A stretch of DNA of 64,000 nucleotides from JAHJQZ01 sp963676075 (GTDB lineage Bacteria; Pseudomonadota; Alphaproteobacteria; Rhizobiales; Devosiaceae), in the NCBI GenBank assembly GCA_963676075.2, contig CAXXNZ010000004.1, positions 248,001-312,000 of the forward strand. Reading direction: 5' to 3'. Positions 35,968 through 44,928 of the stretch are shown here, in pieces. How positions within the stretch are numbered: the stretch's first letter is position 1; each line of letters begins with the position of its first letter. The notes under the pieces were generated by a model. That model was not told the origin of the DNA and ran no database searches. It was given only the letters and a program-made list of their open reading frames with translations. A program made the position numbers and the translations under genes.

Positions 35968-37254
35968 ATGACCGCGTCCCGACCAGCTTCGCCCCCCTTG
36001 CGGGAACTGACAGGCAGGCAGATCCAGTGGATCGGCGCCGGCTATGTGATGTCGTTTTCCTCGATGGCGGGGCAGACGATTTTCATCGCCCAGTTCAACA
36101 CCGCCCTACGCCAGACCTTCTCGTTGAGCAACGGCCAGTTCGGTCTGCTCTACACCATCGCCACGCTGGCCAGTTCGCTATTGCTGATCTGGGCCGGCGC
36201 GCTAGCTGACAGGATCGCACCACGCACCCTGGCTCTCGTCTGCCTCGGCGGACTGGCGGCGGTCTCGGCGGCGATGGGGTTTGTCGGCAATGTCGTGCTG
36301 GTCGGCGTTTTGCTGTTCGGCCTGAGATTTTTCGGCCAGGGCATGATGGTGCACATCGCCATGACCATGATGTCACGCTGGTTCAACCGCTTTCGCGGAC
36401 GGGCGCTGGCCTTCGCCCAGTTCGGCTTTCCGACCGCCGAGTCGATCCTGCCGTTTGCCATTACGCTCGCCATCGCCGCCCATGGCTGGCGCAACGTCTG
36501 GTTCGCCACGGCAGCTGTTCTGGTGATGGTGCTGATGCCGCTCATCGCCTTTTTGCTGCGTGACCCGCCCGATGGACGCCGGGCCAAAGCGCGCGGCCAG
36601 ACCAATCCCGACGGCGACACCGCAACCCGGCCGAGCGGTCAGAAGTGGACGCGCGGCGCCGTCATCAGGGACCCGCTGTTCTACGCCCTCCTTCTCGGCT
36701 TCATGGGATCGCCGGCCATCGTCACGCTGTTCCTGTTCCACCAGGCCAATCTCGCCGAACTCAAGGGCTGGGACCTGACGGTGTTCACCGCCTTTTTCCC
36801 GGTCCTCGCCGCCACATCGGTGCTGACCTCGATCGCCGCGGGCATGGTCGTCGACCGCTTCGGCGCCTTCCGCATCGTGCCCTTTGTGCTGATGCCGCTG
36901 GCCCTCGGCGCCATCGGCGTCGGGCTTCTCGGTCCGGTCTGGGTCATCCCGCTGTTTTTCGCCAGCCTCGGGCTGACCGGCGGCATGATGGGTCCGGTGG
37001 TCAACGCCTTGTGGGCCGAGATCTACGGCACCGCGCACCTCGGCACGATCCGGGCGCTGGTAACCTCGGCGCTGGTTTTGGCCTCGGCCCTCGGACCCGG
37101 CCTTGCCGGCTACCTGATCGATGCCGGTATCCCGCTGACCGTGCAGGCGTTCTTTTATGCGGCCTTCTGCCTTGCCGCCGTTGCCGGCTATTTCGTGCTG
37201 ATACCGGCGCTTCGCAAACGCGTTCTCGAAACGCGCCAGGACGCTGAGGCATAA
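35968..37254 (+). CDS. Major facilitator superfamily transporter
   Basis: The product from the ATG at 35968 (AAAGG upstream) has 428 residues and twelve predicted hydrophobic segments. The loop 2-3 motif WAGALADRIAPRTL resembles MFS motif A, and its repeat AAGMVVDRFGAFRIV appears after helix 8. The middle loop is long and charged (RDPPDGRRAKARGQ...). Sequences with FMVHIAMTMMSRWFNRFRGR-type helix 4 ends belong to the oxalate/formate or monocarboxylate-like groups, but substrate is not assignable. It stands as a single gene. Confidence 0.85.
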   Translation: MTASRPASPPLRELTGRQIQWIGAGYVMSFSSMAGQTIFIAQFNTALRQTFSLSNGQFGLLYTIATLASSLLLIWAGALADRIAPRTLALVCLGGLAAVSAAMGFVGNVVLVGVLLFGLRFFGQGMMVHIAMTMMSRWFNRFRGRALAFAQFGFPTAESILPFAITLAIAAHGWRNVWFATAAVLVMVLMPLIAFLLRDPPDGRRAKARGQTNPDGDTATRPSGQKWTRGAVIRDPLFYALLLGFMGSPAIVTLFLFHQANLAELKGWDLTVFTAFFPVLAATSVLTSIAAGMVVDRFGAFRIVPFVLMPLALGAIGVGLLGPVWVIPLFFASLGLTGGMMGPVVNALWAEIYGTAHLGTIRALVTSALVLASALGPGLAGYLIDAGIPLTVQAFFYAAFCLAAVAGYFVLIPALRKRVLETRQDAEA

Positions 37255-37303
37255 GCGGCCGCGCCACCGCTTGCCGTCAACGGCTGATATCCTCTGCGCG
37301 AAT

Positions 37304-37344
37304 AAAAAGCGGTGCCGCCGGCAGAGGAATAGCGGCGGCACCGC
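37304..37344 (-). terminator. Terminator of the mcp-cheW unit
   Basis: A perfect 12-bp stem (37309-37320 with 37333-37344) closes a 12-nt loop. On the minus strand it is followed by five T residues, 10 nt after the cheW stop. It may also stop MFS read-through from the other side. Confidence 0.8.
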
Positions 37345-37354
37345 CGGACGGCTC

Positions 37355-37870
37355 CTAGTCGGAGGAGCCGATCACCCTGGACAGATCGAGAAGCGCAACC
37401 ATATGGTCGCTCAGCGTCACGATCCCCTTGACCACGCCGTCGAGCTTGCTTGTACTGCTGCGCGGGGCGGGCTGCAGATTTTCGTCGTTTATCTGGATGA
37501 TGTCGGACACTCCGTCGACGAGGATGCCGACGACAGCTGTACCGAGCGCAAGCACCAAAACCACGTGACCGGATGTCGCCTTTGTCGCCGCGCCACCGAG
37601 AAGCGCGCTGAGATCATAGACCTCGACGACTTCGCCGCGGATATCCATGACACCCATGGACGCCGGGTGCTGACCAGGAATGGTCGACGTCGGCGACCAC
37701 GAGCGGATTTCCTGCACCAGCATGATATCGACGGCGTAGTTCAAGCCGTTGACCGAAAAGGCGACGCACTGACCGTCTTCGGCCTCGCGCGCAGTGTTGG
37801 CCACATATCCGGAGCGGGCGGTGGCACGGAGCGCCGAGCGCTCCGTTGGATCGATTGCGAGGGCCGCCAT
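37355..37870 (-). CDS. cheW: Chemotaxis adaptor CheW
   Basis: The 171-residue protein is a CheW domain (about 33-165) with an N-terminal extension. Landmarks are CVAFSVNGLNYAVDIMLVQE, MGVMDIRGEVVEVYDL and VGILVDGVSDI. CheW couples chemoreceptors to CheA. The start codon overlaps the mcp stop by one base (TGATG), so the two are translationally coupled and probably work together. No cheA or other che gene is in the window. Confidence 0.93.
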   Translation of the reverse strand: MAALAIDPTERSALRATARSGYVANTAREAEDGQCVAFSVNGLNYAVDIMLVQEIRSWSPTSTIPGQHPASMGVMDIRGEVVEVYDLSALLGGAATKATSGHVVLVLALGTAVVGILVDGVSDIIQINDENLQPAPRSSTSKLDGVVKGIVTLSDHMVALLDLSRVIGSSD

Positions 37871-39675
37871 CAGAACTGCTCCCAGTCTGCGTCAATGGCG
37901 GCATTCCCCTGCGACCGATAGGCATGGGCCGCGGGACGGGCCGTGGTGGTCTGCGTCTTCCGCTCGATCCTTGAGACGGACGCGGCGGGCCTGTCGGCCT
38001 CGTAATGATCATCGGCCAGCCGGAACACGGCCACGATGTCATCGAGCTGGGACGCCTGGGATTCGGTCTGCTCGATGGCGGCGTTCGTCTCCTCGACCAG
38101 CGCGGCGTTGTGCTGGATCATCTCGTCCATCTGCCGGACGGCGGCGTTGATCTCTTCGATGGACCCGGCCTGTTCGCGGCTCTCCATCGAAATGCCTTCC
38201 ATCAGAAGCGAGTTCTCCTGCACCGCGCTCAGGATCGATTCCAGCTTCTCGGCCGCCGCGGCAACCAGCTTTGACCCGCTCGAAACCTCTTCGCCGGATT
38301 GCTCGATCAGCACCTTGACCTCGGACGAGGCCTCGGCAGCCGACTGGGCAAGACGACGGACCTCGACGGCAACGACCGCAAAGCCCTTGCCCGCCTCGCC
38401 GGCTCGCGCGGCCTCGACAGAGGCATTGAGCGCCAGCAGATTGGTCTGGAAAGCGATGTCATCGATCATGCCGATGATCTTGGAGATCTTCGACGAGGAC
38501 TGGGTGATCCGCTCCATCGCGCTGTTGGCTTCGCGCATCACCTCGCCACCCTCTTCGGCGGTGCGGGACGCCAGTTCGGTCTTGGTCGTGGCGGTTTCGG
38601 CCTTTTTGGCATTTTCGACCACGGTCAGGGACAGCTGTTCCATCGCCGCCGAGGTTTCCTCGATGGTGGCGGCCTGCCTGGTGGTGCGTTCGGAAAGGTC
38701 GTTGGCGCCCGCCAGGATTTCGCCGGTGGCAGTCTTGACACCGCGCGAGGTCTGCTTGAGCTGGTTGATCACTTCAACCAGACGATCGACCGTCTGGTTG
38801 AGCGCGTCGCGCACCGGTTCGAAATCGGCATGGACCTCGGCATCTATGCGGGCGTCGAGATTGCCGTCGGCCAGCTTGAGCAGGCTTGACGACAGCGCTT
38901 CCACCGAACGCTTCCGGGCGGTGATATCGGTGGCGTATTTGACCACCTTCAACACTCGGCCCGCCTCGTCGATGATCGGGTTGTAGGAGGCCTGGATCCA
39001 GACCTCGCGGCCATTCTTGCCGATGCGCTTGTATTCCGCGGTCTGATATTCGCCACGTCCGAGGGTATCCCAGAACGCCTTGTATTCGGCGCTGCTGGCA
39101 TAGCCGGGTTCGACGAACAGGGAGTGATGCTTGCCCTTGATCTCGGCGAGCGAGTAGCCGAGTGCGGCAAGGAAGTTGTCGTTGGCCGTCAGGATCTCGC
39201 CCTCGGGCGTGAAGGCGATGACCGCCTGCGACTTGCCGATGGCGTCGATCTGGCCCTCGTAATCGGTGTTCCTGAGCTTCTGCTCGGTAATGTCGATGGC
39301 GAATTTGACGATCTTGTAGGGCTGGCCGTCCGGGCCAAGGATCGGGTTGTACGAACCTTCGATCCACACCTCGCGCCCGCCCTTGGCGATGCGCTTGTAT
39401 TGCGCCGACTGCACTTCGCCGCCGCGCAGACTGTCCCAGAATTCGGCATAGGCCGGGCTGGAGGCATACGCGGGCTCAGTGAAAATGTGGTGTTTCTGGC
39501 CCTTTATCTCATCGAGCGCATAGCCCATGAGCTGAAGAAAATTGTCGTTCGCGGTGATGATCGTGCCATCGAGTTCGAATTCAATGACCGCCTGTGCCCG
39601 CTGGAGCGCGGTTGCGAGCTCCAGGGCCTGTAACTGCTCGGCCTTGGCCGTGCTTGACCTATAGATACCAAACAT
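37870..39675 (-). CDS. Soluble methyl-accepting chemoreceptor with two tandem PAS domains
   Basis: The 601-residue protein has no membrane helix. Two PAS/PAC units (about 22-133 and 144-255) are clearly duplicates: both contain TANDNFL, EFWD/AFWD, the block YKRI and GREVWI followed by SYNPI. A HAMP-like linker (LADGNLDARI) follows, then the signalling hairpin IIGMIDDIAFQTNLLALNAS. The last residues DADWEQF resemble the CheR-docking NWETF pentapeptide, so methylation adaptation is likely. Aer-like redox or energy sensing is inference; no heme or flavin ligand is evident. It is coupled to cheW. Confidence 0.92.
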   Translation of the reverse strand: MFGIYRSSTAKAEQLQALELATALQRAQAVIEFELDGTIITANDNFLQLMGYALDEIKGQKHHIFTEPAYASSPAYAEFWDSLRGGEVQSAQYKRIAKGGREVWIEGSYNPILGPDGQPYKIVKFAIDITEQKLRNTDYEGQIDAIGKSQAVIAFTPEGEILTANDNFLAALGYSLAEIKGKHHSLFVEPGYASSAEYKAFWDTLGRGEYQTAEYKRIGKNGREVWIQASYNPIIDEAGRVLKVVKYATDITARKRSVEALSSSLLKLADGNLDARIDAEVHADFEPVRDALNQTVDRLVEVINQLKQTSRGVKTATGEILAGANDLSERTTRQAATIEETSAAMEQLSLTVVENAKKAETATTKTELASRTAEEGGEVMREANSAMERITQSSSKISKIIGMIDDIAFQTNLLALNASVEAARAGEAGKGFAVVAVEVRRLAQSAAEASSEVKVLIEQSGEEVSSGSKLVAAAAEKLESILSAVQENSLLMEGISMESREQAGSIEEINAAVRQMDEMIQHNAALVEETNAAIEQTESQASQLDDIVAVFRLADDHYEADRPAASVSRIERKTQTTTARPAAHAYRSQGNAAIDADWEQF

Positions 39676-40320
39676 ATGTCATTTCCTCTGCGACATGGAC
39701 TTATTGTCCTGAGCCCTTTTGTCGCACCCCGATTTCGCGACTGTTAACTTCGCCACGGCTTTTGATTCATGATTTGGTAAAACAATCTGAAAGTGCAGCA
39801 CGCCGATGAAACCGCATGGCAAGATCTCGTTCCGGCGCCGGTGCCGGGGGGTTGCCCGTCCGTTCCCGCGCGCAGGCACGCCAAAACGCCCGTCGGCGCC
39901 GTCGCCTCGGGTTGAACAAGTGGTCGAACGGGCATGGGGCGCAATTCACCCGGATGCCGGTAGTCGGCGTAAAAGGGCGCACCGCGCCCCATGCCATGAC
40001 CGGGATTTGCGAACCGGTCCGGGCCCGTTCCAGCATATTGGCCTGCGTCTCTGCACTGGCGAGTGACCGAGGCTGTTACCCTCGCCTTCGACGCGGCCTG
40101 CCCCGGCAGGGAGCAGCAGCCGTCATGCCGGATCATCGGACGGTCGATGGTCTGTCCGCCGATACCCGTCCCGGCCCAGATCACGGGCGACCCCGCAACC
40201 TCGCCGGCCGGCCCGCCGGAAACTCGTATGCATCCGCGTTCGGTGCGGGCCGATGGCGGGGAGTATGGGGAAGGTGGAAGGGGCGGTGATTAGTTTTTTG
40301 GGGGGCGGCTTGTACCCCGA
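39676..40320. other. Gene-free region with a long-range inverted repeat
   Basis: No credible gene is seen in these 645 bp: all frames are shadows rich in Arg, Pro and Cys without family motifs. GGCATGGGGCGC (39931-39942) and GCGCCCCATGCC (39984-39995) form a perfect 12-bp inverted repeat around 41 nt that contains further GC-rich pairing. A structured RNA or old mobile-element trace are both possible. The mcp promoter should lie at the left end. Confidence 0.4.
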
Positions 40321-40497
40321 CCTCATTCTGAGGTGCGAACGCAACCACCCTGACCTCGTCTTGGGCGTGCGAATGCAATGAACCGCCAGACCTCATCCTG
40401 AGGTGCGAACGCAGTGAGCCTCGAAGGAGGAAGCCGCAACCACCGGGGCCAAACCCTCGCCCTTCGAGGGTCGCTCCGCTCCCACCTCAGGATGAGG
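40321..40497. repeat. Cluster of CCTCATCCTGAGGTGCGAA palindromic repeats
   Basis: Three direct, progressively better copies start at 40321, 40354 and 40391. An inverted copy spans 40461-40497. The 40391-40427 unit and the inverted copy agree at 32 of 37 positions after reverse complementing, so together they can form a long hairpin with a loop of 33 nt. Such CCTCATCCTGAGG units are dispersed in many rhizobial genomes. The inverted copy runs into the 3' end of the minus-strand gene that ends at 40487 and provides its stop codon. Confidence 0.75.
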
Positions 40498-41131
40498 GTT
40501 TGGGGCGCTTTTCCGCCTCAATCAAGCGGTGAATGTCGATGTTCTCTCCGCCAACTCTGTTGTAGTCATCAACCGTCTTGTCCCTGCCGACTTCCTTTTG
40601 CACCATTGATAGAAACCTCTTTTCGGCATTTTCGACAACTTTGGCAGCAAATTTCTGGTCGGAACCGAAGTCATCCCACTGGGCGGCGACAAGAAATCCA
40701 ACAAGCAGTTCATCTAGGATTTTAGGGCGAAATCCTTGGTATGCAGAGGGCTTACCTCTACCCCATTCCCCGTCTTCGTTTTTAAAGAACAGTCGGCCTT
40801 GCTCAAGAAGGCATGAAAGGTCAATTGCCAATCGGCAAAGCTCTTTCTGCCGGTATTCGTCAGAGGCTTTTGGACCCCATTTCGCACAAAGCACGACAAC
40901 AGATTGCAGCGCGTGGACAGCATCCTTTGCCCAAACGGCGACTTCATCTTTGCGTAGCGCTTCTTCCTCGACGAATTGCGCGTCTTTCCGCTCCTGCTCG
41001 CGCAGCTTCCGTTCTTCTTCCCGACGGCTCTCTGAAAAACGTTGTTCTCGAATAGCCCACCCCACGAACGCGCCGAACAAAGCGATTAGTGTTAATGCGT
41101 TCGCAATAATGGCCAGTTGTATCTCGTTCAT
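40487..41131 (-). CDS. Uncharacterised membrane-anchored coiled-coil protein
   Basis: The 214-residue protein starts with one hydrophobic helix (about 5-25). A highly charged, probably coiled-coil stretch follows (REEERKLREQERKDAQFVEE), then a helical soluble domain with KDAVHALQSVVVLCAKWGPK and WGRGKPSAYQGFRPK. I recognise no family. Codon third positions and base composition are less GC-rich than the neighbouring core genes, and the gene lies in an islet between mcp and polA, so horizontal gain is plausible. Its final codons (KRPKPSS, stop) come from a palindromic repeat. Confidence 0.65.
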   Translation of the reverse strand: MNEIQLAIIANALTLIALFGAFVGWAIREQRFSESRREEERKLREQERKDAQFVEEEALRKDEVAVWAKDAVHALQSVVVLCAKWGPKASDEYRQKELCRLAIDLSCLLEQGRLFFKNEDGEWGRGKPSAYQGFRPKILDELLVGFLVAAQWDDFGSDQKFAAKVVENAEKRFLSMVQKEVGRDKTVDDYNRVGGENIDIHRLIEAEKRPKPSS

Positions 41132-41274
41132 CCCTTCTCTCCCGATGCACCGATTCCCATTTCCGGGTCATCTTGGCGTGTTCACTTGTGGCGACACGGT
41201 CAATCTCACTACCGACTCGGCGTTGTTATGCACCGGACAAAATAACCACGATCCCTCTCGATTTTCAGAAATAA

Positions 41275-41307
41275 ACACCTGAGGTGTATTGTCGTTCCTA
41301 TGGAACG
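41275..41307. promoter_or_regulatory. Two adjacent inverted repeats in the divergent islet promoter region
   Basis: ACACCT-G-AGGTGT (41275-41287) and CGTTCC-TAT-GGAACG (41293-41307) are both perfect. They sit 24-56 nt before the GTG at 41331 and between two divergent unknown genes. They look like operators or a hairpin; no matching regulator is encoded next to them. Confidence 0.4.
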
Positions 41308-41330
41308 ATTCGGGAACGAGATAGCAAGCC

Positions 41331-41981
41331 GTGATAAATTTCGGAACATCCGCATTTATACGCATTGTCCACTTAAATATAGCGCCAAGACGAAGAGAGA
41401 TTCGAAAGCGCTTGGAGCCTAGTGATGGTTCTGGGTACGACTTTCACAAGCGTATGCGGCGGGATTGCCGCAGGCACTTGCTTGAGGGCGTTCCTGCTGC
41501 TGAAATTCTAGATCAAGCAGACTCCATAACTCGGTTGCCTGAACGGGCATCCGCCAAAGCGGCATTTGAGCAGCTTTTTAAGTGGCGGGATTCCTATCCG
41601 GACGTCGTCTATGGTTTCGACGAAGTGCGATATGAAAGCCCGAGCGGTCTTTTTAGCGTAAAGTTTGAGCCTCAATTTGGATATAGCTTCGGCGCCCTGC
41701 AAACCGCAGTACACATTTGGAATACAAAGAAGCCACCACTAAACAAGCAACTGGTTGGCGCAGTCCTATCGCTGTTTCCCGAGGTTTATTCGGCATCATC
41801 AGCGCCTGATGATTTGGCGATATTGTCGCTACGCGATCGGCGCCTATATCGCTTGAGTGAAATGGAGAATACCGAAAAAATCACATCGGCAATCGTGACC
41901 GGAATTGAAAACATTATCGAAGATGAGTCCTCGATAGGCCCTTCGCCGAGTTTGCCTCCTCCAGGTCCAATAACCCCCTAA
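41331..41981 (+). CDS. Uncharacterised protein of the islet
   Basis: The frame from the GTG at 41331 gives 216 residues. The central part (EGVPAAEILDQADSITRLPE, RASAKAAFEQLFKWR, VAVHIWNTKKPP-like AVHIWNTKKPPLNKQL, and APDDLAILSLRDRRLYRLSE) has the look of a conserved folded domain. The first 40 codons do not. An overlapping frame from ATG 41300 to 41422 in another phase could be the true N-terminus of an older, frameshifted gene, or the start may be internal. The last four bases overlap the convergent polA stop. Composition is less GC-rich than the core genes. No function is recognised. Confidence 0.6.
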   Translation: MINFGTSAFIRIVHLNIAPRRREIRKRLEPSDGSGYDFHKRMRRDCRRHLLEGVPAAEILDQADSITRLPERASAKAAFEQLFKWRDSYPDVVYGFDEVRYESPSGLFSVKFEPQFGYSFGALQTAVHIWNTKKPPLNKQLVGAVLSLFPEVYSASSAPDDLAILSLRDRRLYRLSEMENTEKITSAIVTGIENIIEDESSIGPSPSLPPPGPITP

Positions 41982-44890
41982 TGCGCCGCTTCCCAGTTCC
42001 CAGCCGCTTTCGCATCCACCTGTAGCGGCACCGTCAGCTTTACCGCCGGCTCGGCGGCGTTCTCCATCACATCCCTGATCGCCGGGATCGCTTTGTCGGC
42101 GTGGCCCTCGGGGACCTCGAAGATCAGTTCGTCGTGGACCTGCAACAGCATGGCCGCATCGATCTTGCGCTTCACCAATTCGCCTTCCATGCGGATCATG
42201 GCGCGGCGGATGATGTCGGCGGCCGAGCCCTGGATCGGGGCGTTGATCGAGGCGCGCTCGACAAAGCTGCGCTCGGCGCCGTTCTTGGAATTGGCGTTGG
42301 GGAACTGGATCTTGCGGCCAAAGATCGTTTCGACGAACCCTTGCGCCTTCACCGTCGTGCGCTGGGCTTCCATGTAGTCCTTGATGCCGGGGAACTTCTC
42401 GAAATAGGCCTTGATGTAATCGCCGGCTTCGGTGCGCGAGATGCCGAGCTGGTTGGCCAGGCCAAAGGCCGAGATGCCGTAGATGATGCCGAAATTGATC
42501 GCCTTGGCGCGGCGGCGCACGTCGGACGGCATGCCTTCGACCGGCACGTTGAACATTTCGCTCGCCGTCATGGCATGGATGTCGAGCCCCTCGGCGAAGG
42601 CCGATTTCAGCGCGCCGATGTCGGCGATGTGGGCGAGCACGCGCAATTCGATCTGCGAATAGTCGGCCGAGATCAGCTCCATGCCCGGCGCGGCGATGAA
42701 GGCGGTGCGGATCTTGCGGCCATCCTCGGTGCGCACCGGGATGTTTTGCAGGTTCGGATCGGTGGATGAGAGCCGCCCGGTCGACACCGCCGCCTGGTGA
42801 TAGGAGGTGTGCACCCGGTTGGTGCGCGGGTTGATATAGGTCGGCAGCGCATCCGAATAGGTCGATTTGAGCTTGGTGACGCCGCGCCAGTCCAAAATGG
42901 TCTGGGCCAACGGCACGCCCTTCAAGGCCAGATCGTCGAGCACCGAGGCGCCGGTGGCCCATTGGCCCGACTTGGTCTTGGTGCCGCCTTCGAGCCCGAG
43001 CTTGCCGAACAGGATCTCGCCGAGCTGCTTGGGAGAACCGAGGTTGAACTTCTCGTCGGCAAGACGCTGGGCCTCGTCTTCGAGCTGGGCGGCGCGCTGG
43101 GCAAAATCGCCGCTGAGGCGGGCGAGAATTTGCTTGTCGATCGAGATGCCGCGCGCCTCCATGCGCGCCAGCACCGGGGCGAGCGGGCGTTCCAGCGTTT
43201 CGTAGAGAGTCACCGCGCTCTCGGCAACGAGACGCGGCTTCAGCACGTGCCAGAGGCGAAGCGTGATGTCGGCATCCTCGGCGGCGTATTTGGCCGCCTC
43301 GGCGATCTCCAACTCGTCGAACCGCTTCATGTTTTTGCCGGAACCGGCAATGTCCTTGAACGAGATCGGCGTGTGATCGAGCAGGTCTTTTGAAAGCTCG
43401 TCCATGCCGTTGCCGCGCGCGCCCTCAAGCGCATAGGACATCAGCATGGTGTCATCGATGGGGGAAAGATCGACGCCGTAGCGGCTCAGAATCCCCATGT
43501 CGTATTTGGCGTTCTGCAGGATCTTGAGGATCGAACGATCCTCCATCACCGGCTTTAACGCCGCGATGACCTCCTTGAGCGGCAGCTGGCCTTCGACCGG
43601 ACCGCCCTCGCCCAGCAGATCGTCGGCGCCCTTGGAATGGCCGACGGGGATGTAGCAAGCATTGCCCGGTTCGGTGCTGAGGCAGATGCCGACGAGATCG
43701 GCCTGCTGGTTGTCGAGCCCGGTCGTTTCAGTATCGACGGCGACATGGCCCTTTTCGATGATCGCAGCGATCCAGCGTTCAAGCGCCGCCATGTCCTGGA
43801 CGGTTTCGTAATCCTCGTGCTTGACCGGAATGGCGCGGATGCGGGCGGCTTCGGCCTCGGCAAATGCCGCCGGCCCGTCATTGGGTGCGCCGGCAACGCC
43901 GTGTCCGGCAACCGGCTCGGCAGTGGCGGAGCTATCCTCGTCAGCGGCGGCTCCGCTCGTCGCGGCAAGCTCCGGATCGGGCTCCCAGGCCGTCGGGTCG
44001 GCATCGATCAACCCGCCGACGCGGCGGGCGAAGGAGTTGAACTCCATCGCCTTGAGGAAGGGGAAAAGCTTCCCCGGTTCGAAGGGCTGGCGGGCAAAAT
44101 CCTCGATCGGCTCGACAATCGGCACGTCGCGCTTCAGCGTCACCAACCGATGCGAGATACGGGCCTGCTCGGCGAATTCGATCAGGTTCTCGCGGCGCTT
44201 GTTCTGCTTGATCTCTTCGGCGCGGCCGAGGAGCGTTTCGAGATCGCCATATTCCTGGATCAGCTGCGCGGCGGTCTTGATGCCGATGCCGGGCACGCCG
44301 GGCACGTTGTCGACGGCATCGCCGCACAGCGATTGCACCTCGACGACCTTGTCCGGCCCGACGCCGAATTTCTTTTCCACCTCTTCCGGGCCGATCCACC
44401 TCAACGGCGGCTGGCCGGGGCGCGGCATGGTGTCGAGCAGGCGGACATGGTCATCATCGACGAGCTGCATCAGGTCCTTGTCGGAGGAAACGATGGTCAC
44501 CTTGCCGCCGGCCTCGCGAGCAAGCGTTGTGTAGGTGGCGATGAGATCGTCGGCCTCGAAGCCCTCCTGCTCGATGGCGGGAATGGAAAAGGCGCGGGTG
44601 GCCAGCCGGGTCAGGTGGAACTGCGGTACCAGATCCTCGGGCGCCGGCGGGCGGTGGGCCTTGTATTCGGGATAGAACTCGTTGCGGAAGCTCTTGCCCG
44701 AATAATCGAAGATCACCGCCATATGGGTCGGCTCGTTGTCGCCCTTCAGGTCCTCGGTGAGCTTGTAGAGCATCGAGCAGAAGCCCGAGACGGCACCCAC
44801 CGGCAGCCCGTCCGACTTGCGCGTCAGCGGCGGCAGCGCGTGGTAGGCGCGAAAGATGTAGGTCGACCCGTCGATGAGGATGAGATGCAT
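41978..44890 (-). CDS. polA: DNA polymerase I
   Basis: The 970-residue protein has all three activities. The 5'-3' exonuclease (1-300) shows IDGSTYIFRAYHALPP, VSSDKDLMQLVDD and GVPGIGIKTAAQLI. The 3'-5' exonuclease (about 360-560) keeps its DxE in VAVDTETTGLD. The polymerase domain has QTAVSTGRLSSTDPNLQNIP-type motif A surroundings (ISADYSQIELRVLAHI), RRRAKAINFGIIYGISAFGL (motif B) and LQVHDELIFEVPE (motif C). The linker 300-350 is Ala/Pro/Glu-rich. PolA fills gaps and removes RNA primers. Promoter side holds a palindromic element at 44929. Confidence 0.97.
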   Translation of the reverse strand: MHLILIDGSTYIFRAYHALPPLTRKSDGLPVGAVSGFCSMLYKLTEDLKGDNEPTHMAVIFDYSGKSFRNEFYPEYKAHRPPAPEDLVPQFHLTRLATRAFSIPAIEQEGFEADDLIATYTTLAREAGGKVTIVSSDKDLMQLVDDDHVRLLDTMPRPGQPPLRWIGPEEVEKKFGVGPDKVVEVQSLCGDAVDNVPGVPGIGIKTAAQLIQEYGDLETLLGRAEEIKQNKRRENLIEFAEQARISHRLVTLKRDVPIVEPIEDFARQPFEPGKLFPFLKAMEFNSFARRVGGLIDADPTAWEPDPELAATSGAAADEDSSATAEPVAGHGVAGAPNDGPAAFAEAEAARIRAIPVKHEDYETVQDMAALERWIAAIIEKGHVAVDTETTGLDNQQADLVGICLSTEPGNACYIPVGHSKGADDLLGEGGPVEGQLPLKEVIAALKPVMEDRSILKILQNAKYDMGILSRYGVDLSPIDDTMLMSYALEGARGNGMDELSKDLLDHTPISFKDIAGSGKNMKRFDELEIAEAAKYAAEDADITLRLWHVLKPRLVAESAVTLYETLERPLAPVLARMEARGISIDKQILARLSGDFAQRAAQLEDEAQRLADEKFNLGSPKQLGEILFGKLGLEGGTKTKSGQWATGASVLDDLALKGVPLAQTILDWRGVTKLKSTYSDALPTYINPRTNRVHTSYHQAAVSTGRLSSTDPNLQNIPVRTEDGRKIRTAFIAAPGMELISADYSQIELRVLAHIADIGALKSAFAEGLDIHAMTASEMFNVPVEGMPSDVRRRAKAINFGIIYGISAFGLANQLGISRTEAGDYIKAYFEKFPGIKDYMEAQRTTVKAQGFVETIFGRKIQFPNANSKNGAERSFVERASINAPIQGSAADIIRRAMIRMEGELVKRKIDAAMLLQVHDELIFEVPEGHADKAIPAIRDVMENAAEPAVKLTVPLQVDAKAAGNWEAAH

Positions 44891-44928
44891 GAAGACTCCG
44901 CCTGCAATTTGCCGGGCAGTCTAGTGCA

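Noticed and set aside
35468..35971. A 167-codon plus-strand frame between cupin and MFS genes
   Set aside because: It overlaps the cupin start region, has low-complexity composition and no conserved block; more likely promoter DNA.
39744..40184. Possible genes in the mcp-islet gap (147 and 89 codons, minus strand)
   Set aside because: Arg/Pro/Cys-rich frames without motif, ribosome site or consistent codon use; left as gene-free.
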